This document shows positions 1-11,240 of a DNA stretch of 64,000 nucleotides, one piece after another; positions within the stretch are counted from its first letter, which is position 1, and each line of letters starts with the position of its first letter. The notes below the pieces were generated by a model that saw only the letters and a list, made by a program, of their open reading frames with translations, was not told where the DNA came from and made no database searches. The position numbers and the translations under genes were made by a program. The stretch spans positions 63,460,969-63,524,968 of the forward strand of contig OX377205.1 in the NCBI GenBank assembly GCA_947396885.1, written 5' to 3'. This DNA comes from Heligmosomoides polygyrus polygyrus. Lineage: Eukaryota; Nematoda; Chromadorea; Rhabditida; Heligmosomidae.

Positions 1-522
1 GCTGATCCTTGAAGCTTGACTTTTTAGCATAGGACCCCTTCAGGTGAAGTATTTCCGTCATCTGTTGACTAGTAGAAGGGGAGGGGGGACGGTGAGGAAT
101 ATTTATTCAATACACCGAAGATGTGCCCAAACACTATTATTAAAAGGATCAATTGCAAATATAGGAATTAACATAGCTTTACTTTAAAAAATCAAACAAA
201 AGATCAAACAACAAAAAATACAAAACGCAAGGAGCACACAAATATTACCATACTAAGTATATTAGCACACACAAACCCGTGGTAAGCATATTGTTAATGT
301 TAGTTTCTCACTAACGAGTACCCAAGAGTTGTTTTATTCTAAGTTATAACACCTAGAACAGCCCGCCGGCTAATTTCACAAAAATGGGTGAATAACAGCA
401 CATTTCGACCCAATCCTGTACCTTTGGTAGCGGGGCGAGTTGCGCGGAGATCATCACAAAAGAGCCTTGAGTGTTTTAGGCGTTCAAGCGTCTGAGATCT
501 GATCGTAAGATACGAACTGTTA
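1..522. other. Upstream flank of sec-8, no gene seen
   Basis: I see no coding exon or recognisable repeat here. The stretch is AT-rich for the first 350 bases and then more GC-rich toward the sec-8 start. It is the likely promoter region of the downstream gene by position only; no core promoter motif is convincing. Confidence 0.5.
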
Positions 523-577
523 TTTTAGAGGGGAAGGTCGACGTTGAAGTTGGAAGCGGCGTTGTGGATTGTGACCT
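523..577 (+). promoter_or_regulatory. Possible spliced-leader acceptor and short 5' UTR of sec-8
   Basis: The sequence TGTTATTTTAG ends at 528, 49 bases before the start codon at 578. A T-rich stretch ending in AG a few dozen bases upstream of the ATG with no matching upstream donor exon is the usual layout of a nematode trans-splice acceptor. That the mRNA receives a spliced leader is inference; an ordinary cis-spliced 5' UTR exon is the alternative. Confidence 0.35.
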
Positions 578-875
578 ATGAGCGACTCAGGCAGTGCACC
601 AGTACCGGCTCGAAGAACATTGCATGCTGAAAAGCAGTCTGGCGGGCCGTCGGTTGGTTCTTCACGTTCTCGCACCCTATTTCGTGCATGCCTAATTATA
701 AATTAATTAAATTATTGACTATTAACAAAGAACGATGTCCTTTAGACTGGCCTGTTGATCAATGTGATCCGGTCCCTGACCAGTAGCGTCTCCGAGGATC
801 AGCGTGAATTGGAGAAGTCCCGACTGCAGAAAGGGTTTCAGGAGTCTGAGGCGCTTATCGACAAACTGGTGAAGT
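578..875 (+). CDS. sec-8: sec-8 exons 1-2: start codon and N-terminal Sec8 domain
   Basis: Exon 1 (578-652) gives 25 residues from MSDSGSAPVP, which look disordered. Exon 2 (746-875) begins TGLLINVIRSL and ends in LIDKLVK, the charged helix that opens the Sec8 exocyst domain. The joint is phase 0 with donor GTTGGT and acceptor CTTTAG. Exon 2 ends in phase 1 at donor GTAGGT. The start codon was chosen because it is the only in-frame ATG between the TTTTAG acceptor and the conserved domain. Confidence 0.85.
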
Positions 876-3800
876 GTAGGTTCATTTGAACGTCATTTTT
901 AGGCTTAAACGCTAGCTTCTAATTAGTGCATAGATCATACAAGCTTTATTCTGAAGATTAGTGGTTATTCCTGTTGGCTCGAGTCACAAATCCTGGAATC
1001 AAAAATATTTGGTATTATGGAGGAGGGTGCATATTGAAGATTATCTGGTATTGAGAGTCAGTCGATAGACGGATTCGTGGTTTATACTTCCCAGTCGTGT
1101 CTGGCATCAGCTCAGACCCTGTAGTGCTCGAAGACCTCCATACCCTGGCATGAATAGCTAGTATTTCTTCCTATTACCCTTCATGCACTCAATCCAAACT
1201 TTACTCCCTTGATGGTAATCCAACTGGCACAAATGAGTGGGGATTAACCTGTGCCGCAAGTGGAGTAAGGGCTGCTATTTCCGTATATAATAGATAGTAT
1301 CGATGAAGTTTCATGTATCAAGTGAATGAATAAGCCGTCTATCCGAGACCAGTGGAGGCAATGAGACACATCTTTTTCCATCTTCGTAGAATTTATCCAC
1401 ATGGTCGATGAAGTGCATGAAGTTAGAAAAATAACGTTGGTCATTGTATGATTAAGGCCTATGTTATACTTCGGCGACGCTGTTTTTGGCGACGTCGGCG
1501 GCAGTGTTACGTGGGCTGCTACGCAGTGAGTAGCAGCCCGCTTAACACAGCGTCGCCGACGCGTCGCCGAAGTATAACATAGGCCTAAGGGAGGGATGAA
1601 TCGCTTGCATGTCCATTGCTAACCCTACCATGTTAGTTGCAATTGTTAATCGCGCATTCAAAGGGCGGTATCACGTAGAAGTAACGTATTAATGGATCCC
1701 AAAGCAACCGGTTGTTACCGATTTCTCATCTATAATCTTTTTATGCAAAGGTAGGACATGACTAACAAAAAGTATTGAAATTACCTAAAAAGAACTTATA
1801 GTCGTTCAAATTGTTATCTAGGCTAGGCGATATATAGAACTCATGCCTCGAGGCTCAGTTATCCTTCATCTGTGATCAGTTATCTTTTCAGCTCATCAAA
1901 AAGACGTTGAGGAGTGTCTTGATTCCTTCAGAGATGTTTCCACGAGAATATCAGGTGGGTTTCCCACGCCGTTTATTAATCCCTCACAAGTAGCCTTGTC
2001 GGTGTTTAGCGTGTCGAGAGAGGATCCACAACGTCCGAAACGCTCTGCACACCTGCAAAACTCATCTGGAATGTCGTCGAGATGACCTAAAGAAGCTGTG
2101 GATAGAAAACTCTCAGCAAAAGCATATCTGCGAAATAATGGCACAGCTGTAGTCCTTCTATTCTCTCCATAACGTTGATTCGAACGGTTGGTTAAAAGAT
2201 CTCTTACAGAGATGAGTTGAAGGAGGCACCTCTGAAGATCGACGTCCTCGTGAGTCAGGGGAATTTCACGGATGCGGCGAAAATTACCAGCACATCTCGT
2301 TAGTCTTTCCAGAATTTATTGTAGTTGGGATTTTCGGACCGATATTCTGGAAAATGTTCTAGCTTTAAAAATAGAGGTAAAATGTCGACTGTATGATAGT
2401 TTTTGGGATTATAGGTGGTTATTTTCCTTCACCATGTTTATTTTGAAAATTCCATGCAGTTTACAACACACCATTTGAGGCGATCTGTTGAACGGAAGAC
2501 TAGCTAAGATCGAAGGCTTGTCCCAGCTGCGCACCATGATTCGGGACGCTTCCGACCGTCTTTGCGAGAAAATCGTGGAACAGATTGTCGACGTTCTTGT
2601 TGTGGATCCATTTGAGCATCATGTAGGCTCAAGCCGTTTATTTCAAGCGCTATGCCAGAAGCTGTGGGTCTTATTAAGATGTTCGACTTGGTCCAGTCGA
2701 TGCCTGAACAAAGGGTGATGGAGTCAGCACAGTGCTCACGGCTACACGATAAGGTACTTTGTTGAGGACTCGCCTTGCGTGCAGGTTAAGAACGTCATTG
2801 CTCAACATGTGATGTAATTCTTCTTAAGGCGAAGGTGTCTCGGCACCACGAACCAGTAGAGTCTCGCCTTCGTCTTGCAGTGTCAGCCCTTTCAGAACTA
2901 GGCGGCGGAATGGATGACATCGATCGAGTAATGACACTGTCTAGGCGACAAATAGATAAGCAGGTTGGAATCACCCCCATATTCATTTGCAGGCTTCTGC
3001 AGTCAGTTCTATGATAGGTGGCTGCGTCTGTGTCGCTGATGAGAGTCCGTGCTTCAATCGACGAGAATCTAGCCGGCGATCAGACGCATCTGACTCAGCT
3101 AGTTCAAATGGTTTGCATACCTAGAGTGCTAAGGTGGAGGGTCCGTGGTGATATAGGGAACCGTTCAGATCGTATGTCAGCTGGAGTCTTCTCGAGCTAC
3201 TCATAAAGTGCTGGAGAAAATCTATTCGACTTCGCCTGGCGGAAATAAAATAATGAAGTCCTATTGGGAAGGCGCTCAAAACGCTGTAGAGGTCAGTTTG
3301 CCTAATAGTTGGCCGTTGTTTCCACTGGCAGACAAACTTATAACAGACCGTAGACCCTGCTGTCGGGGAGGAGAGCACAGATTGGACAGGGGAAAGGAGT
3401 CCGCGATGTGGCGGATGCACCAGACAAGAAATAATACGGGGCTCGCGCGCCGTGGCGGTTATTGCAGTGACGAGTTGCCCGGAGACCTGGGACACAGTAA
3501 GCACTGCTTAGAATGGGGAGAAGGTGAGCAGACACAACACTTGGGAGAAGGCGAGCAGACACAACACTAGTGTAAGGGTTAGGAAAAACGTTATAATACA
3601 CTGGTGGGAGGAATGATCCACTGCTGTCTCACTGTCCGCGGCCTCCCAGCTTAGAGATCTACGTAGGCCCCCTCACATTTCCTCACTTGTCGGACACGGT
3701 CTGCCTCGTGATTTTATTATACATGAATTGTGTCCTCAATTCGACATAAGTAGGATTTTAGAAAACCTTTCTCTCTATCTACCTCTACTACAATATAATT

Positions 3801-6800
3801 GATCTAGCCGTTGGTGAATTTTAAGTGATTTTACCCGCGCGGGGTACGCCTCACAGTATTCCACGCGGGCAGAATTTGTCACTCAACATGGGATGTTATT
3901 CATTTATTGGAGACGCGATAATGTCACGTAAACCTTACATAAAAAGAGCATTGAAATGCAGCAGAACTTTGAAACCGTAGAATTTTAAAAGAAGATAAGA
4001 TAAGCTGTTGCAGCAGGAGAAGCGCGGCCTCTTCCTGCTTGATACAACGGCATCCGAATTCAGGAAAAGTATCACCGATCTCGCGCAACGAGCGTCCAGA
4101 TTCAGAAGACGTCACCGACGTCTGCCATTAGCGTGGGAGGACTCCTAAGGGGAGGGAGAGGGCAGCAAGGGGAATATGACAGGTATATGACATGAAAAGG
4201 GACGCTCACAACAGAAATACTAGTTGTAAGATGCTTCAATTCAAAAGGTCCCACTAGACAACTCCGTGGCAGTCCATGTCTGACAAGTGAGCAATGCGAA
4301 GGGCTGGCGCTTCGCGATCTTTAAGCATCGAGGGGGCAGAAAGCGAGGCAGCAGTGGATCAGTCTTCCCACCAGTGTGCTATAATTGCACTCAAGGGTCA
4401 ACAGTTCTGCAACTCCTGAAGCTGGAGACTGCAAAGCCTGTGCTCAGAGTAGTAGCAGTGCTCAAATGCCAAAAATCGTTAGTCTTCCGCCAACGGGCGT
4501 TGCGCACCTCACAACAAGTGCTCAGCTTTTTTCGATTGTAGGTTTATCAGCGATTGTTATTTTGTTTCTCAAAGGGATGTTTAGTCGCTGGTTTCGGATC
4601 ACTTGGATATCACTCCGTTGGCGGCAAAAGAGCCCATCGATTCGAAGAAACCGCTGTTCCGATTCGACGCTACAGCGTTTGCAAGCGGTACATCGACCAC
4701 GGATCCTAGTTTGCAGGTAGATTGAGTACATCGTGTTTTTCTCTGCCTGCCCTGCCCGATTTCGTGAATCTGCTTGATTTTGAGGATTGATGTTATCTAC
4801 CCCTTCGGGTGCTTCTAGGCTTGGTTATGCAGGTCTTGTTCCATGAGAAGAGAGGGGAAACGCCGAATATTATAAATTATTCCCAACTAGTGAAGACTAA
4901 TTGAGTCGTTGTGATATTCCATTTCGCGTTCATTTTGTTCACATTCCTTTTGGACTAGCCTGCTGGCAGAGCGTGGTTGAATAAGTGTTCTGCACTTTCA
5001 GAGTCCTCTCGTTGTCTGCCGACCGTCAGCGTTCAACATCGTTCCAATGTTTCCGTGGCTGCGTAAGTTGATGGACTCTATCGAGAAGGAAACTGGAGAG
5101 TCACCGTGCCAGTTGAGGTATACCACTGAATCATCCTTAAGTTTTTCACTTCCTCTTCTCTGATAATTGGCATTAAGAGCGCAGTGTTTAGACGGTTTGT
5201 GCACTCGTTCGTAATGGAGATGTTCGTGGAGAGAGTGAAAGCAGGGCTTGCCGATAGAATCGAAAATGCTCTCCGGAGATCCGATAACACTCGGCCGAGA
5301 ACTAGCATAAATTCTGTGCGTCGCTTCTACGTAAGGAAAATTTCACTAGTGTGAAGAACTCTTTGCAGAAAGTGCTGCCTTCGTGTGAGCGTGTTCTCGA
5401 GCTCTGCCAAGAGGTCCACGGACTCATCGTCTCGATGGACTTGTATGCGGACAGGTTCGCTGCTCTCTGGCTACTTGTCCTCACCGACTACAACAAGAAC
5501 GTGACGGACATGTATGAGAGGGTAGGCCTGCGTTTCTTGCCGGAAACAATGATGACACGCTGTGAATAGCTGTTTCAGACCACGAAATCCCTAAGCGAGG
5601 TAGATGGTGTTCCGTCGAGACGAAAAATCAGTGCCGCATGGGCTGCCGACGAAGACATTTCAAGGTGCTTAGGTACTCTCATTGGTTTCCTACTTAAGCT
5701 GACAATAGTTCAGGTTACTGATGAGTCTTCCGAATTGGTTGATGGCCGCAATGGAGACTACTCCCAGCACGCCTAGTGTGCCCAGTGTTGAGAGCGAAAA
5801 GGTAGCGAGAAGTCGCCTCTGACCTTTGTACACATACGGTATCTTAGAGGAATCCTGGATAGTCACAAACTACAGCACGCGTACATGTGTGCAGCGAATG
5901 GAACATTATCCTGTTCAGGACATCCGCCAAAGGAACGAGCGCGAATCGGAGATTCTCATCGGAAATTTGGCTACGCAAAAGAAGATTGAGAGGGCTGAAC
6001 TGCTCACCGATATGGGTGATGTGCGAGCGTTGGCCGCACTGCATGAGAGCTTGAGGTGGTTTGCGTGCGAGGTATGTGAACTGCAGGTCCATGTTATGTG
6101 GGGGAAATTTGCTTGATTATATTCGGGGGACGGGGACGCAGAAAGCTCTCGGTACAAGGAGGTCTTTCACGCTGTTAAGCTCATTCTTTCGCGTTGCAGC
6201 TAATGCTAGTTTCTAATCAACTCTTTACTTTCCGAGCTTGATGTGCACTATTCCATGCTGTTTGTCGTAACACACTAGGATATCCTGGGTTGGTACGTTA
6301 GGCATCTCCCTGCATTACAGTAGCGTGCCGCCGCTATCATGGTAGGGTGGCGGTTGTTGAGCCCGCCTCGGACGAGATGATAGCATACTATGCGCCGTGG
6401 AGCAGTCCCTTTCTATCTTAGAGTGGGGATTGAGGGAGTTTATTCCTTCAATCCCCACTCTAAGATAGAAAGTCTGCTCCACGGCTTTTATTCCACTCTT
6501 CGTTTTTTGCACCGTTTCGTGTAATAGTCATCTATTTTCAGGGCGTTGAGTGACTCGGGGCGTGGGCCCTTACAACGCGCTTTAACGAATGGACCAAAGA
6601 TCAGATTAACCTCATCCACACGTTAGTGAAGCCTACACAAACTAACGATAAAACAAGCACAAGAAAACGCATAGGAAAAGTAGTAGAGAACCACGAAGCT
6701 GTTGTAGACTGAGGAAGGGGACACGCGTCCTGCACGACTCGCCTAATCTCGTCGTAAGACCTCGTTCGGCAGGGGTGCGGCATCCGATGATCCTACGGTG

Positions 6801-9800
6801 ATCGAATGCATCGCTCCGCCTTCTACAGTAGTGGGAGGTGCCTAACGTAGCGCACTCCCGTTGACATGCAGTATCGCACAGCAATCTCTCAGGTTTTCCT
6901 TTCAAGGTTCGTCGTCTAATTTCCGCCCTCCCACAACACGTGAAGACGAGTCTTCGTGGATGCATGGTGCAAGTACGATACAAAGATGGACAGGTCACTG
7001 ACAATGTAGGTTTGACTACCCTTCTGAGAGCGCATTTAAAGCGATGATTAAGTTGTGTGAGCTAGCGTACTGACGCTGTTGAGGTGGCTGGTTTAAACTT
7101 CAAATTTCCACACTAAATTAGATAGCAACAGCAACAGAGACGGCATTAATCAGTATAGGCTTGAAGGCTGGCGCTGTGAGACGACTAAAGAAAGACTTAT
7201 TGTGGGAAAGTGAGTTGTGAAGCACCTCATCAGAACTGTATCGAGAGTGCTCACAGTATCAACATTTCAGCGAAGAAGCGGGACCTTACAAGGTGTGTAT
7301 GGAGTTGGCAACGGTAACAGCCTTTGACTTACACTATTGATGTTCATCCTAAATAACTAAATATACACCCCAGTGCAAAATTATAACTTCACTCTCCGAT
7401 TAGTACCCGAAGAACCAGCTGCCGAGGTTCAATGATGTTACATTCGTATTCCTCACTATCGAAAACCTTTATAGAAAAATTCTAAGCAGCATATCTTATC
7501 AGTGCCGTATACCACGAACTTTTATTGAAGAAGTACCGAGTAGAGACCGATGGAAAATATAGGTTCACTTCATAAAAAACCTGATTAATCACAAAAGTAC
7601 CTACAGACATAGTAAGATTAGAACTTTGACACATCACCTTTGTTGTAAACAATATCGAAAATTGTACTTGGCATACTAATGATAAGGCTATCAATAACAG
7701 TTCGCTCTACATTGGTCCACGCATCAAGTCTGGCGTTCTTCAGATCAGAAACCGCGGTGTAATGGTTCCATTTTTGTACACCTTCACAACTAGGCCAGTT
7801 CAAAAGTTGAATTCTGTTGAAGTTAAGCCAATCTGTAGTTGACTGTGGTACGTGTATGGATGCATTATCTTGTTGGAAAATAGGGTTGTGCCTACGGAAT
7901 CTTCTGAAATATGGCAGAAGGTGATCTCTGAGAAATTTCTGGTAGTCTTCACTGTTCATACTACACGAGACGAACTTCAAGGCAACAAGTCCGTGTTCAG
8001 AAAACGCAGCCCAAACCATGAGACTTCCACCGCCGAAGTTGCGCCTGGAGAATACTCGCTCCTCTTCCCTCAGATCTCTCCAGTAGTGTCGTATCTATGG
8101 GGTCCATCAAGATTCCACTTCTTTTCGTCGGAGAATACCACCTAAAAATTGAACACGCACTTCTGCTTGCATGTTAGACTAGATCCAGTCTCACCTCACC
8201 TTCTTCCAATTCGTGCTCATGTGGGCACGAGCGAAATTGAGCCTGGCGGGCTTGTGGCAGTCCGTCAAACGAGGGACACGCCTCATAACTTGATGTGTCC
8301 ATTTCGATATGGGGAGGTCCAGATGACGTCGGAGGTCCTCCTCGGACCGGGTGCTGTCGGAAGCCGTCCGGAGCACGCCGCTCTCATCTCTTGCAGGCAT
8401 CTTTCTTGGACGTCCAGCTTTCGATTTTCGCTTGCAGGCTTCCGTGTCCTTCAGATAGCGATTGATGCAGTTCAACGACCTCATAGTTGAACTGCGATCT
8501 TCCTGTTTGAAAGGCCGGCCGCATGAAGAGCTTGCTCACATGTAGAACGCTTGGGGTTATTTGCTATTGTATCGATTAATAGCAATGATGCTTTTCCTTA
8601 CATTACTGACCCATCTATACCGAGTTTGATGTGAACTGTGATGTCTTTTTGCTAGTTAGACATCTTTCAAGTCAAACTTTACTCGTTTCAAGAAAGTCGA
8701 AAAAACTGTAGATTCAACAACTTTACCCAAAAAGCCTGCATCGTTTGAATATTTATTAAATTCACAACTTTTCACAAATTTTTAACAGCTGCGAAAAAGT
8801 CGTTGCTAAAACTAGATAGAGTCACCTCTCGTTGTAACGCCTCCGGATAAGATGCGACTCTCGATATAACGTAGATTTTCTCTGGCCTCGGCCAGCTTAA
8901 CTTTACGCCAACACGAATCAACTCCGCTTAAGACGCGTCGGATACAATGCTACTCCCCTTAGCCCTTGTTTATACTTGCGCCGCTGCGCTGCGCGGAGCC
9001 ACTCTGGATAGATGTCGACCAGGCGGCGCGAAAAATCAATATCTATCGCAATCGTTGTGCCGCGCCACGTGGCGGCGCAAGTGTAAACTAGGGCTTATAG
9101 TGCGGTTCTGAGGAGAACTCTGCGTTCAAACTCTTATAACGCGAGCAAGGCGCAGTTCCTGTCCCACACGAAAAATGAATACGAGCAAGATACTGATTGC
9201 GTCTACGATCAGACCTACCCTTCTATTGCCTTATTCGTAGTCGTGACCAGCGCCTGTTCAACAATGAATTAGATGCATATAGACGTCGTTCGTGCGTGCG
9301 CGGCCCGCAAAATATTCATAGGTAGTAATATGTCGAGCACGGTAGGAAACTCCCGATAGTCGTTAGAAGTTGCCGTATGTTTGGAGATTTCCTCTATCAG
9401 GAGCGACGGAAGATGTGGGATGACACTAACATTATTCAAAACGTTCGGGCAATTTTTCAAAGTATTTCAGCAGTACGAAAAAACTACATAAACGCCAAAG
9501 ATTTACAAACAAAAATAACAGAAACTTCATTAGATCAACAACAACATAATACAACAGGAAAATTCACAACAAGTGCTCAAAATTTCCTCCTTTGGCTTCA
9601 ATACATTTTCGCAGTCGTTTTGGGAAGTCGCTGATGATGGTCGCACACTGCTCCGCTGTAATCTCGTCCCAGGATCTCAACAACGCCGATTTCAGCTGCT
9701 CAACGGTGGCGTATCTTGTAGTGGAGATCTTCTGCTCCATGATCGACCACACAGAATAATCCATCGGGTTGAGATCAGGCGAGTTGGATGGCCAGATGTC

Positions 9801-10669
9801 CCTGCTCCAAAACCCTGGGAAGAGCTCCTCGCAAACGGCGATCGTGGATTTGGCGGAATGCGCTGGTGCCCAGTCCTGCTGAAGAGAAAATCCGGTTTCG
9901 TCAAAATGGCTCGTCGCCCACGGCTCCAGTACGTCGCGGAGGACATATTGCTGGTAGCTGGCAGCGTTAATTTTGACGTTCTGCTCCATGAAGACCAGCG
10001 GCGTCTTTCCGGTAGCGCATATTCCACCCACACCATCACCGAGGCTGGAAAATGGCGGCGGCTGATGGTCCTTGCGGCCGACGTCTTCTGCTGACCCTTC
10101 TTAAGCAGCTGCCGGCGATTCTGATGGTTGTGAACCGGCTGGACCGTGAAGATCTTCTCGTCGGTGAACAGCACCTTCGACAAGCGACCATCGCCGACCA
10201 GCTGACGCATTCGCCTNNNNNNNNNNNNNNNNNNNNNNNNNNNNNNNNNNNNNNNNNNNNNNNNNNNNNNNNNNNNNNNNNNNNNNNNNNNNNNNNNNNN
10301 NNNNNNNNNNNNNNNNNNNNNNNNNNNNNNNNNNNNNNNNNNNNNNNNNNNNNNNNNNNNNNNNNNNNNNNNNNNNNNNNNNNNNNNNNNNNNNNNNNNN
10401 NNNNNNNNNNNNNNNNCGGTCCTTTGTTTGAAGCCGGTTGTTCGAACTATGTCCGCCGTCCTCATTCCCGTCTTGTGCAGCTCGACGACGGTGATACGCT
10501 CACTTTAACGAGACATAACGCAAGCACAACTGAAAACGAGAAAACTGGAGCAACAGATTCTAGATCAAAATTGCGCGAGGAATACAACGGAAACAACAGA
10601 AATAACAAAAAACCTCAATTTCAAGGCCAAAAGTAGCGCCGCAAAAAATTGCCCGAACTTTTCAGCCAC

Positions 10670-10754
<85 letters not shown>

Positions 10755-11206
10755 CTTACTGTTACAGGATGTTTTGTTGCGACCAGAACTCTCGCGCGGA
10801 ACTTGTGCCTGTACCCTCTGCTTTGCGGACAGGATTATAGCAATATCAACGCTGTTTGATCACACTCAACGTTCTCATATCATGAAAGAGTGCCATTTGA
10901 GCCATTCGCAACGAGGATATCTCCTATGAGGCGCGTGGTTTACCAGAGCTGGTAATGTAGTGGGCAAACATCCTGCCCAGAAGGCAGGGACTTCGCGTAC
11001 GAGTTTCGCAGGTTACACATTTTTGTTGATGACCACACCTAATCTACGTGTGATACTCATTATTCCTCACGCATATTAGTCATATTTATGCATTAATAGA
11101 CAGTATCTCTAAGGGCAGCGCTTCGTTATTATTCTAAAATTGTACTACGGCTTCACACTCTATTCAAGGCACATATTTCAATGCTATCCTACTACATATA
11201 AAGGAG

Positions 11207-11240
<34 letters not shown>

